Source of the DNA: Glandiceps talaboti
Lineage: Eukaryota; Hemichordata; Enteropneusta; Spengelidae
DNA: 47,500 nt
NCBI RefSeq assembly: GCF_964340395.1
Contig: NC_135570.1
Location: 13,717,822-13,765,321 of the forward strand
Direction: 5' to 3'
Shown: one piece after another, positions 1 through 9,400 of the stretch
Layout: the number at the start of each line of letters is the position of its first letter
How positions within the stretch are numbered: position 1 is the stretch's first letter
Notes under the pieces: generated by a model
Told to the model about the DNA's origin: nothing
The model's input: only the letters and a program-made list of their open reading frames with translations
The model's database searches: none
Translations under genes and position numbers: made by a program

Positions 1-1140
1 AACTCTGAATATTTCTGTGGAATTAACCAGCTTTCACGTTATGCCACTCAGACTGCATCTCTCCAAAGAAGGGGAAACAACGTTGTGTAAATAACAAGTT
101 TATTTATCTGAAACTATCTTTACTCTCAGTGACTGATACAGACGAAATGTAAAACAAGGCATAACGGAACATTTGACGAAATACACAATACAATCAGAAT
201 AATGCCAGCATACAATTTTACGACTGTCACCACAGTAATGGCGATCAATATACATGTACGAGAATGGTCGCAGAAACAGTGTCACAAATGTATATTGTGT
301 CTTTAATTGGTAGATACGGAGAATACTACAGGCTCAACGACTTTACAAATGGAAACAACTTATGAATGACCAAATTATACAAGTAAGGCGTAAAAAATTG
401 TGTGATTCCGATTACATTCAATTTTAAAATAGGTGGGGGTGGGTAGATTTTTTTATTTTATTTTTTAAATTTACTTTTTTTCATAGCTCAGATAGTTATG
501 TTTTCTGTTTTCTATATGGTCTCTCTGTTATTGGTTTCTTCCCATCAGCTGTAAAGCCGTTACAGATTGGAAGAACAGTTGATGTCAGTTTCCGCATCCA
601 CTATTTTTTGGGACACTTCTCAATTTTCGCGATTTTCTTTTTTTTTTCTTGAATATGTAAAAAAAAAAGGTTTAGGGTCGGCGTGAAAAACTAGATGGGC
701 TCGGGTAACCGGAACCAAACAATTTTTTTATATTTGGCCTAATTATGTTTTATACACTGTTTTTATCCTGTCCATAGCAGCAGACTACATAAAGAACATG
801 AATACGTTTTCCCACACTACAGACACAGTGACTTCAATATAAGCAATGTGTTACAATTACTTGCATTTTGTTTTCATTTGCAAAGTGTTAGGTATATATC
901 TAAAATTTTATCTGGCAATGTTGTATTAAGCGAGATAAAATTACATTTGTGGTACACACTGTTTAGGTGAGATTATTGAAATTGGTTGTAAAAGATAGCT
1001 TCAACAAAGAAAACATATTTTACATATGGAAATCTAGTATGACTTAAGTATCTGCATGACTGTAATTAGAAACGATTTGATTGTGGGAATAATTTTATAT
1101 TTGTTATTCATGGCTACGAACACAGAAAAAGAGTATAAAC
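1..1140. other. AT-rich non-coding stretch, no gene seen
   Basis: No ORF with coding character and no recognisable exon was seen on either strand. The part around 384-720 belongs to a dispersed repeat listed separately. Homopolymer A and T tracts are frequent. This is most simply sequence downstream of the minus-strand Ly6 gene. Confidence 0.5.
384..610. repeat. Dispersed repeat, copy 1 (pair with 21474-21760)
   Basis: Several blocks recur in the same order at 21474-21760: a block ending in CATTCAATTTTA-AATAGGTGGGG, a T-rich stretch, a block containing ATGGTCTCT, and a block containing GATGTCAGTTTCCGCATCCA. The copies differ by substitutions and small indels, as expected for old copies of one interspersed element. 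No coding capacity is visible. A related fragment (AAGGCGTAAAAAATTA) occurs near 30020. Confidence 0.7.
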
Positions 1141-1216
1141 TCTACAAAGGCTTGAAATATTCAGCTTTCCCTGGCGTAAAGCGCCCTCTCTGGAGCATAT
1201 CGTTCAAAGCAAACTA

Positions 1217-1498
1217 GGAAAGGGTTTTGACCGATCTCACTAAACAAAACACACATAAATGTATGTATGTATGTATGTATGTATGTATGTATGTATGTAT
1301 GTATGTATGTATGTATGTATGTATGTATGTGTGTATGTATGTATGTATGTACATGTATGTATATGTTTGTGTATGTGTGTGTGTGTCTGTCTGTCTGTAT
1401 GTATGTATGTATGTATGTATGTATGTATGTATGTATGTATGTATGTATGCATGTATGTATGTATGTATGTATGTATGTATGTATGTATCTATGTATCA
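1217..1498. repeat. (TATG)n microsatellite with conserved left flank
   Basis: About 240 bp of TATG/TGTA repeats is interrupted by a short GT and CTGT tract near 1375-1400. The left flank at 1217-1258 (GGAAAGGGTTTTGACC onward) matches the left flank of the (TATG)n array at 7577-7842. The array therefore seems to travel as the tail of a mobile element. The open frames here (MYVC and THIY strings) are repeat artefacts. Confidence 0.95.
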
Positions 1499-1571
1499 AA
1501 GTATGTATCTACGTGCATGTGGTTAATGTAGGTTTGTACCTGATATAATCAGTCTGTTTTTTAATTACAAA

Positions 1572-1577
1572 TTTATT
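1572..1577 (-). promoter_or_regulatory. Candidate polyadenylation signal for the Ly6 gene
   Basis: On the minus strand this reads AATAAA, about 340 nt beyond the Ly6 stop codon. Its position suits a 3' UTR end. In AT-rich DNA the hexamer also occurs by chance, so the call is tentative. Confidence 0.3.
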
Positions 1578-1914
1578 TACTGAGTGTATTTTGTATTGCA
1601 TGATGAAGGACGGAAATTATAGACAATATGATCTTTCTGAGCTCATCTAACTTCAAGAAACGACGGTGTTCTATCATTTTGTATACAATTAATACTCGTG
1701 TATATGTAACAACAGTCTATCTAAGTTACATTGATAGTCTATAGGAACAATTCATATGATGTTGAAATTCATACATTTTTGTTTACATCGGTACCCATCA
1801 TGTCTGTAATAGGCAGCAAGACTAACTTCTAAGGCGACTTTCTCAGAGATTACTCCAGGTGAAAGCATGCTACTTCATTCAAACATATAAACTTCATATA
1901 TACATCCAATCAGG

Positions 1915-2145
1915 CTACCTTAACATAACAATAATTTGGAGCAATAACGCAGTCATGAATGACAGAAAAATGTCAGGTATTAAAGTCATTGCGTCATTTC
2001 CGGTATTGCAGCCATTTCCTGTACAGCATGAAATACACCTTTTCATGGTAATTCCAAATCCATTGAAACGGCACCCATATTCACACTCGTCGGCACAATT
2101 TCGTTCGAAGCTTGTGACCACACCATTTGTTTCAGATCTTTCAAC
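1915..2145 (-). CDS. Ly6 gene, last coding exon with GPI signal
   Basis: The exon has 231 nt: 76 codons plus a TAG stop. The acceptor is a pyrimidine-rich tract ending TTTATTTCAG/GTTGAAAG on the minus strand. It continues in phase 0 with VERSETNGV, then cysteines 6-12, the closing CC-x4-CN signature and the C-terminal hydrophobic GPI signal. The intron before it is 392 bp (2146-2537). Confidence 0.87.
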   Translation of the reverse strand, partial: VERSETNGVVTSFERNCADECEYGCRFNGFGITMKRCISCCTGNGCNTGNDAMTLIPDIFLSFMTALLLQIIVMLR

Positions 2146-2659
2146 CTGAAATAAATAAATTAAAGTCTTTATCGAGTCTTGTCTTTATTTTCAGACTAAG
2201 TGTTCGAGTCACCCAATGAAATGCACGCATGCGTGGTTCCTCATGCTTAACATATCCTTTCGGTTGACCTCTCACCTGTATCTAAGTTTGGGTGTAATAA
2301 AAAGACTACAGTTTCAGGGTTATGCAAATTTGATATTTATCGTTACTCCTGGCCCAAGCTCAAATTCTGCCAAAGTGATTAAAGTTCTCCGATTCTGGAT
2401 AGCGAACGCACGAAAGAAATACCACTTGATCGATCAATCAGAATTCTTAGACAAACCTTTATGGATAATCAGAATAACTAACCACTCTAATAAACATTCT
2501 CTGCGCTGTGATATGTCTTGTTGCTATGGTTACTTACCATACAATATCTTTCATTATGTTGACATTCTCTCGTATCATGGGTTTCATTGACACGGTATTG
2601 ACAATCGGTGTAGTAATACTCCCATATAAATTGTTCACTGCAATCGTAGCAGGACAAAC
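1915..2659 (-). CDS. Ly6/uPAR (three-finger) domain GPI-anchored protein, 3' two exons
   Basis: Two spliced exons on the minus strand encode about 117 residues of a small secreted or surface protein: join complement(2538-2659) and complement(1915-2145). The start is GLSCYDC, with the CxxC that opens Ly6 domains, and the end of the domain is CISCCTGNGCN, the CC-x4-CN signature of the family. Twelve cysteines are visible against the usual ten. An N-glycosylation sequon lies at NETH. After the domain comes a small polar stretch (NTGNDA) and a hydrophobic C-terminus (IFLSFMTALLLQIIVMLR, stop), typical of a GPI-attachment signal. The upstream exon encoding the signal peptide must end in phase 1; I could not find it. 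Ly6 proteins act as ligands, receptor modulators or complement regulators, and the particular role cannot be read from sequence. No close paralogue is visible nearby. Confidence 0.88.
2538..2659 (-). CDS. Ly6 gene, first visible coding exon
   Basis: The exon has 122 nt: two bases finishing a split Gly codon, then 40 codons from LSCYDC to ERYCM. On the minus strand the acceptor is TTTAGTTTCAG/GTTTG and the donor is TATG/GTAAGTAA. It holds cysteines 1-5 of the domain, including the opening CxxC, and the NET glycosylation site. It ends in phase 0, matching the next exon. Confidence 0.87.
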
Positions 2660-4074
2660 CTGAAACTAAAGCCAAGTAAACCATATTACAGTTTTTTTAA
2701 GAATTTTGTATTGACCGGTTGAACGATTCAACTGTGCAAAGCATTTTAGTACTCTATGATATGGCAATAATTTTGTTTTCTTCAACATCTACTGATCCAG
2801 GAGCAGTATAACTGATCAACTGTATACAAATGTATTTGTAATTTTAATTGTCGGTACATAATACATGATATATTTTGAGTCAATTGAGTACCTTGCTGTG
2901 ACTTTCTGTATTAATAATGTGAGGGGACAGGCCTAAACTAACTACTCCCCATTTATCCACTGTTATATATAGTTTATATTTATTTGCATTGGTTAAATAC
3001 ACTGATTAATGTTCTTCATCAGTAAACTACAGCCTCATTATTTTAGATCATTACTGTACACTACTATGTGATAACAATTATGAAAGTTTTGAAAGCCCTG
3101 GATTAAAAGTTAGGCGACGAAAGGGTTGTTTTGGAGAGCAATAGAAAATGGTGGTCCTAAAGAAAAAGTAACCCCAAATAATCCTTATTTAATAACCACT
3201 GATAAGTTAACACTAATCAAGAACCTGGGATTGAATCATTGGCCTTTAAATCCAACAAAACTGTCACTTGTGGTTAGTTTGTTTCATAAATAGAATTTGT
3301 TAGAGTTTGTTATTTCAGGAGACGAAATTAACCCCCCTCCCCGCCCAATTTTTTGAGTGGTTGTGTTTTTATTCACTGAACAGGATTTTTGTATGTTTCA
3401 TAGTTTGTGTATTTAAAGATTACCAGTTTTCAAGACATTTTAATTAAAAATGTGGTTTAAAATTTGGCAATCAAAATAATATAGTCACGATTGTATCACG
3501 TGTATTGCCGCAATTGAAGTATCGTAGTAGAAGTGTTATGACAGTCAGTATTGTGTTTTGCTTTTAGCTTTCTTGAAATATGATGTCAGGCTTTCACTAC
3601 TAGGACTTCAACATCATTTTAATTTATTTCAAAGAAAGACGGAAATTTATAGTTTAGAATGTATGCTTTAATATCATTGCAACTTGATTGTATTTCTCCT
3701 CGAGCTCATTGATAACCATTATAATACATTGGATGCGTTTAGCCAATATATGTATCGGATCAATCCAACTTGACATTCCCCAAGGCTAGATCAACGTGAA
3801 CAGGAGATGACGTTAAACAGCGCCCTCAATACGAATAGCCTGTGACTCTGACCTAATTTTTAGCAAACTCGTCAAGGGGAATAGAAAACGATTTCGTCAT
3901 CAGAATGACGTCTGTCCGAGAATGGAGTTTACAGTATAAAGTTATTGACGATTTCACTTAAGTGTATATAGCCTGTGATAACAAGCAACGGCGTACTTGC
4001 CAAGAACTTGGGTCTGATGTATACATTACTGACCATTATTTTTCACCAGTGTTAATACATTTTACTTGAAGGGG
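2660..4074. other. Non-coding; should hold or precede the Ly6 5' exon
   Basis: The signal-peptide exon and promoter of the Ly6 gene should lie in or beyond this stretch. I looked for a minus-strand ATG followed by hydrophobic codons and a phase-1 donor and found none that convinced. Nothing else is supported. Confidence 0.4.
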
Positions 4075-4252
4075 TATAATTATATTATTCCCCCAAAATG
4101 TTAACTTCATTCAGCCGGAAAATACTCGTGATCGAATGGTTTTGTGCATACTCGTATAGCGACTCATAATGACAAAGCCCCCGTAGGTCACTCGTATTTT
4201 TCCTGGCTGAACAATGAAAACCATTTTGAAATATTATCTTTATTAATTATAA
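4075..4252. mobile_element. MITE-like inverted-repeat element, diverged copy
   Basis: The left arm has TATTATTCCCCC, then TTCATTCAGCC-GAAAATACTCGT. The right arm has GTCACTCGTATTTTTCC-GGCTGAACAATGA, then AATATTATC. These are reverse complements of each other and match the better-preserved copy at 19654-19813. There is no internal coding capacity, so it is a non-autonomous DNA element. Exact ends and target duplication are unclear. Confidence 0.7.
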
Positions 4253-4314
4253 AATGCAATGATAATTAAATAATGTTTATTTTTTTATGAAAGGTATTGG
4301 TTTCTCTAAATCAC

Positions 4315-4610
4315 TACTAAAGGGGTATGTAATGATGTATCGATACCCGGTGCTTTCCTTCCGAACGCCACTAACGGTATTGTCGTCAACTTTGTGTTCT
4401 GGAGGGTCATTTCATGATTTCACGTCACATATATTTCGCGCGATTAGCAAGAAACACCAAATTGAAAAATCGATATCCTGTGTGACCGTCTTAGCAATGA
4501 CCCAGTGTTGCCTCGCTTGGAGTCAACATATATGCATATGCATTAGATGAACAATACATGTCATGATTCCTAAGTACTTATTACCATCAGAGATATAGTC
4601 GTGGATATTA
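4315..4610. repeat. Diverged copy of the foldback family at 39268-39750
   Basis: Blocks such as CTGGAGGGTCATTTCATGAT, AGAAACACCAA, a TTGGAGTCAAC block and GAACAAT...CATGATTCCTAAGT occur in the same order as in the 39.3-39.7 kb element. Substitutions are numerous, so this is an older copy. An 87-codon open frame across it is judged to be chance. Confidence 0.55.
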
Positions 4611-4619
4611 ATTGTTCAT

Positions 4620-5300
4620 GCGAGGTTAATCCATCCATTCGTTTGTAAATCTACAAGAATAGCATAAATCAAAGACATTGCCACGAAGTATAAATTACTT
4701 AAGAAAAAATGCTAATTACTAGTACTCTATGTATTCAAAATTCACTGAAAATCTGAAAACAAAATGCAATGCTGGTATACTTTTACCGACAAAATTAATG
4801 ATGTCATCGACAAGGACGACAACGTCATCATATTCTGTGTAGTTTCTTATCCTATTTTATGGAGATTTCTATTTGAGACGCGGTTATATTTAGTAATGAA
4901 ATTTTTTGTTGCAAAAACTGAACTCAGTGATCAACGAAATATATTTACATCATTTTGAGTAATTTAGGTCACTTGTATCAAGAAAAATGGCACGATTACC
5001 CCACTCTATTTCAAGCCAGCCTACAGAGAATTACCTATGTTATTTATCTTAATATGTTACTATGGTAACAGAGCAATTGATATTAGTGCCTGTAATGTAA
5101 TTACTTTTATTCTTGGCAACAAATACAGAGGGCAGTCTATTGTCGCCAGGGTATGACGTACATAGTTATGTGATATAATTTCAAGATAATATGGCGGTGT
5201 TTGTGTTAGTTTTATTACAAAATGTATATATAACTGGAGGGCAAAATACTATAGACACTTTAAGACCACAGTAGTTTTAAAAGATATACTACAATGGAAA
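4620..5300. other. Non-coding AT-rich stretch
   Basis: No exon, RNA gene or clear repeat structure was recognised on either strand. A 64-codon open frame at 4764-4958 has no coding signature. Confidence 0.4.
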
Positions 5301-5302
5301 TC

Positions 5303-5570
5303 ACGAGACCTGAAACAAAAGGTCGTCTGGCTCAATAAATAAACACCAGTTACATTTTATCGTCTGGGTTTTTTTGCAATTCTTTGGCTTGCTGGACAAA
5401 TATATATTGTTGTTAAGATTTTTGTTGAGCCAGACGATGATAAAATGTAGCCGTGTTAGTAAGATTTTTGTTAAGCCGGACGGTGATAAAATGTAGAAGT
5501 GTTTGTGAGATTTTTGTTGAGCCAGACGGTGATAAAATGTGGCAGTGCTAGTAGTGAGATTTTTGTCGAA
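5303..5570. repeat. 46-bp minisatellite with an inverted partial unit
   Basis: Units begin AGATTTTTGTTGAGCCAGAC and start at 5416, 5462, 5508 and 5557 (spacing 46, 46 and 49; the last is partial). Upstream, about 5320-5370, related sequence occurs in reverse orientation (GTCGTCTGGCTCAATAAA and ACATTTTATCGTCTGGG). The whole can therefore fold back on itself. The minus-strand open frame across it follows the repeat and is not a gene. Confidence 0.85.
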
Positions 5571-5803
5571 CCCGTCCACGTGTTGTTTCTGGTCTCCTGA
5601 TAACATTGCATGAATACAAACGTATGTTTAAAATTGTTAGAATGTACATGCAGACCGTTTGCGAATATATTCGATGTATCATAATCGCAGTGTTACATTC
5701 CTAACCGTTAAAATTGTTAATGTAAATTTATAAATGTTGTCCTCCACTACCAGCCAGAAACAAGATTATAATGGTATTCGATTGTTTCTCTATTGTATGT
5801 AAA

Positions 5804-5986
5804 TCAATATTTTTTCGGAAATTGGACGTTTAAAATTTCTAAAAGACGATCTATTTGTCTCTTATTGTGTATTAACTCAATGGCAATGCCAATTGCTGGT
5901 TTGTTCACCGCGTTGCAGTGCTGTAACCATGATAGCAGGGGCATAATGTATTGACAGAAATTATCTTCACTGTTGTAATTTGTCAT
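5804..5986 (-). CDS. Candidate small ORF or terminal exon, unrecognised
   Basis: A 60-codon minus-strand frame starts at an ATG immediately preceded by an in-frame TAA and ends ...LNVQFPKKY, stop. Its composition is protein-like and amphipathic (LLSWLQHCNAVNKPAIGIA, then an ELIHNKRQIDRLLEIL helix-like part). An acceptor-like ACAACAG lies just inside the ORF, so it could be a last exon rather than a whole gene. I recognise no family. It may also be a remnant of a mobile element or chance. Confidence 0.25.
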   Translation of the reverse strand: MTNYNSEDNFCQYIMPLLSWLQHCNAVNKPAIGIAIELIHNKRQIDRLLEILNVQFPKKY

Positions 5987-5989
5987 TTA

Positions 5990-6136
5990 TAACAACGGAA
6001 CCATATACATGATTTGATTTTTTTCTGATTTCTGTTCATTTTTTCCCTGTTTTCTGTTCTGGATTTTGTTTTTTATTACACAATTACTTGTTCACAACTT
6101 TTTTGATATTTGTACGCTGTTATTGTAGTTATAATT
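5990..6136. other. T-rich spacer
   Basis: A T-rich stretch with several imperfect TTTCTGTT units; nothing else is seen. Confidence 0.4.
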
Positions 6137-6288
6137 TCATTTATTAGTCAGGATCATGGACTAGATTAGTCCCTAGTGGACTATATCCATGGTCCTTACC
6201 AGATACATACTATCATTTATTAGTCAGGATCATGGACTAGATTAGTCCCTAGTGGACTACATCCATGGTCCTTACCAGATACATACTA
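6137..6288. repeat. Tandem 76-bp duplication with internal palindrome
   Basis: Two almost identical 76-bp copies (6137-6212 and 6213-6288) start TCATTTATTAGTCAGG; I noticed one difference (TATATCC against TACATCC). A partial third copy starts at 6289. Within each copy GGATCATGGA and TCCATGGTCC form inverted arms around ACTAGATTAGTCCCTAGT. The near-identity implies a recent duplication. Confidence 0.92.
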
Positions 6289-6299
6289 TCATTTATTGT

Positions 6300-6780
6300 G
6301 AACATTTATTGTGGGTACTATTTTGTTAACTATTGTATATATTTAATTATTTTATGTTATGTTCTCATTTTTCTGGTGAAATAACTTCAATTCAATTCAA
6401 TTCAATTCAAGATAAATAGGGTCTGGTCATTTCAACCGCTGTAACCTTATCCTGTTACGTTCACACGTTCTCTTACAATATGCATCTATAGGAAAATCGA
6501 TCAGTTTGTTGTATAATTGGAAATATTGTATTAACTCTAGTAAAAGCTGAAAAGAAAGACTATTCTCAGCCGTCCACTGTTACCAAGGTTACCGGTAATT
6601 AGTGATGACGATATATACAGTGTATCCCAGCTGTATTAACAAGGGAATACTGCTGATAACGTTACTGTGAACTAGGAGAAAACATTGGAATTAATACTGG
6701 GAATGTGCAGTATGTGCCACATCATTCTCTCCCCGCTTTCTCACTCCATCGTTCTTTCTCGCAAGTCGCACTCACTCCCT
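6300..6780. other. Non-coding spacer
   Basis: Contains a short AATTC repeat near 6390-6410. No exon is seen. Confidence 0.4.
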
Positions 6781-6789
6781 AATAATGTT

Positions 6790-7021
6790 TCTCTCTCTCT
6801 CTGTCCCTCCCTGTATGTATGTATGTATGTATGTATGTATGTATGTATGTATGTATGTATGTATGTATGTATGTATGTATGTATGTATGTATGTATGTAT
6901 GTATGTCTGTCTGTCTGTCTGTCTGTCTGTATGTATGTATGTATGTATGGATGCCTGCCTGTCTCTCTCTCCCTCTCTCTCTCCCTCTCCCTCTCTCACT
7001 CTCACTCTCTCTCTCTCTCTA

Positions 7022-7093
<72 letters not shown>
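6790..7093. repeat. Compound (TATG)n-(CTGT)n-(CT)n microsatellite
   Basis: TATG repeats cover about 6813-6905, CTGT repeats 6905-6930 and TATG again to about 6950. A long pyrimidine (CT)n tract then runs to about 7093. The long open frames in both strands (MYVC, SLSL and RERE strings) are repeat artefacts. Confidence 0.97.
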
Positions 7094-7576
7094 CTTTCAC
7101 TCACCCTGTCGTTCTTAATATTTCTCTTTTATATACACATATAGAAACATCAAAGACCGGCTCATATCCAAACATAGCAAAAACAAGTACTTGTATAAAA
7201 TTCACCATCCTAGACAGTCCGTTAGATGAAAGTAGTAATAATACACTAATACAAACATTATATTGTTTGATGAAGCAGTTAGTTTTTAGAAGTAGTTAAA
7301 GTGTAAATACTCCATAAAATGAATCAAGAGAGGTTGGCTATTAAGCTGATAAATGTTACCAATAAAAATCCATGCACATCTTAAGATTTCATGGCTCGTC
7401 AACATCTATAGCTTAAAGTACGACATGACGAAGTCTTTCATACGTTGCTATGTATTTTGGGATAATTATTGTAAAGGAAGTATGCAAGTCAAGGTAATTA
7501 CGTTCAAATAGATTATATTGAGTGATGATAGTACCCACAATGCAGTTCACTTATCAAAGGACCGATTATTCTTACA
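7094..7576. other. Non-coding spacer
   Basis: No coding, RNA or repeat signal was identified between the two microsatellites. Confidence 0.4.
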
Positions 7577-7615
7577 GGGAAAGGTTTTTGGCCGACCTCG
7601 CTAAATAAAACACAC

Positions 7616-7648
<33 letters not shown>

Positions 7649-7842
7649 TGTATGTATGTATGTATGTATGTGTGTATGTGTGTGTGTGTATGTATGTATG
7701 TATGTATGTATGTATGTATGTATGTATGTATGTATGTATGTATGTATGTATGTATGTATGTATGTATGTATGTCTGTCTGTCTGTCTGTAGGTATGTATG
7801 TAGGTATGTATGTATGTATGTATGTATGTATGTATGTATGTT
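7577..7842. repeat. (TATG)n microsatellite with conserved left flank, second copy
   Basis: A flank of about 42 bp (GGGAAAGGTTTTTGGCCGAC onward, ending AAAACACACATA) matches that at 1217-1258 and leads directly into TATG repeats. A CTGT stretch interrupts them near 7772-7790. The same junction in both copies points to a mobile element with a microsatellite tail. Confidence 0.93.
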
Positions 7843-8695
7843 AGAAATTAATTTGTGTAAATTTTGAAATAAAAATAGTAACTAAATCAAAATTTGATCC
7901 TAAAATACTTTATTTATCAATATTCTTTATTTATTACCAAATTGTGGAAGTTATTACACAGCCGATTACACATTCGTTTCCTTTGTATTATATGTATGTA
8001 CAGGTATACGATTTTGGGGGCATGGGTAGGTAAGGAGTCGGCCACGATGCACGTGATGGTCACGTGCTTCAGTCACCCATGCTCTGTAGTTCCAGTAATC
8101 TGATCTGTCACGATTATTTGAAACCAAATATTAACATTGTCAAGGAGTATGAGGAGAATGAACCTTTGACTAACTAAATTAATGGCATGTTGATTTTCAC
8201 TTTGCTAAATCTAATATCGTGAAATATTAATACCTAAGGAAAGCATAACACGATTTAGTACTTCGATCTCCTATGTCTATAACCCGGAGCAAACGCCTTA
8301 GTCTCGATATGATGTTGAGTCTAAAATCTGAAATATATGCTTTTAAGAGTTGAATGTATAAAAACTGAAATGCGATTTGATGAAATGAAATGAAATTTTA
8401 CGTTCAGAATTAGACATATATGTGTATTGCTATATATATGTGCATATCCATTCGGATATTTACACGTTATAAAGTAATTACAAACCTGTCAAATCACACG
8501 CATACATAAAAACTGAAGTAATTATCAGGTGAAGACCATACGTGAGAATTAGAAATAGTTCTTCGTATGCTGAAATATTAGGGCTCACATTCGGATGAAT
8601 TAAAAGCATATTCCACTAAACTCGTCTGTGCAAAGTTTCATGCCTGTATCACAATTTGAACTATACTCCTGTCATCTGCTCCACCATTAAGACTA
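7843..8695. other. Non-coding spacer
   Basis: AT-rich, with one short slightly GC-richer patch near 8015-8070 and GAAAT repeats near 8380. Nothing supports a gene. Confidence 0.4.
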
Positions 8696-8699
8696 AAAT

Positions 8700-8970
8700 A
8701 ATGTAATGTAATGTAATGTGATGTGATGTAATGTAATTTTATGTAATGTAATGTAATGTGATGTGATGTGATGTGATGTAATGTAATGTAATGTAATGTA
8801 ATGTAATGTGATGTGATGTGATGTGATGTGATGTGATGTGATGTGATGTGATGTGATGTGATGTAATGTAATGTAATGTAATGTGATGTGATGTAATGTA
8901 ATGTAATGTAATGTAATGTAATGTAATGCAATGTAATGTAATGTAATGTATATGTAATGTAATGTATATG
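8700..8970. repeat. (ATGTA/ATGTG)n pentanucleotide array
   Basis: About 270 bp of ATGTA and ATGTG pentamers occur in blocks: runs of ATGTG in the centre (about 8806-8860) flanked by runs of ATGTA. The block structure suggests segmental expansion of variant units. The THYITLH-type open frames on the minus strand are artefacts. Confidence 0.96.
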
Positions 8971-9157
8971 TATATGTTGGGGTAAGACAAAGTGGAGTGC
9001 GATAAACCGTACGTAATATCACACAAGATGAAATCAACAATATCCGGGCAAAATGATTTAAGAGTAAACAAATAGACTGAAATAATCAATGTGAAAATGT
9101 TGGGCGAAACACCCAAAAATTATATGTACATAATGATACGATATAAAATAATACATA

Positions 9158-9162
<5 letters not shown>

Positions 9163-9249
<87 letters not shown>

Positions 9250-9269
9250 TACACACACATACACACACG

Positions 9270-9321
<52 letters not shown>

Positions 9322-9338
9322 AACACACACACACACAC
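9163..9338. repeat. (TA)n-(CA)n compound microsatellite
   Basis: About 85 bp of pure TA is followed by about 90 bp of CA with minor interruptions. It runs directly into a Penelope-like tail at 9340. Confidence 0.97.
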
Positions 9339-9339
9339 T

Positions 9340-9400
9340 CATAGGCAGATTAGCAAAGCCTGAGCGAAACGTCTTGGCCAGATGGAATATTTGAATACTT
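9340..9400 (+). mobile_element. Penelope-like element tail fragment (hammerhead-like remnant)
   Basis: Immediately after the (CA)n array comes GGCAGATTAGCAAAGCC, then TGAGCGAAACGTCTTGGCC. The GAAAC-GTC block matches the 3' half of the hammerhead ribozyme core (GAAA, then the GUC cleavage triplet) known from Penelope-like retroelement ends. The 5' CUGANGA half is degraded to something like CAGATTAG. No reverse transcriptase frame is nearby, so this is a tail remnant. Confidence 0.45.

Noticed and set aside
1161-1548. Long open frames on both strands (MYVC and HTYI repeats)
   Set aside because: They are translations of a (TATG)n microsatellite; every frame is open because the repeat lacks stops. 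The same holds for frames at 6685-7299, 7620-7867, 8638-9040, 9086-9363, 11054-11568, 13354-13801, 14418-14970, 24170-24364 and 44491-44920.
2195-2225. Possible tRNA T-loop (GTTCGAGTC)
   Set aside because: No acceptor, D or anticodon arms could be assembled around it; it lies in the Ly6 intron.
2216-2590. 124-codon plus-strand ORF
   Set aside because: It covers the Ly6 intron and the antisense of a well-supported minus-strand exon; no splice sites or domain support it.
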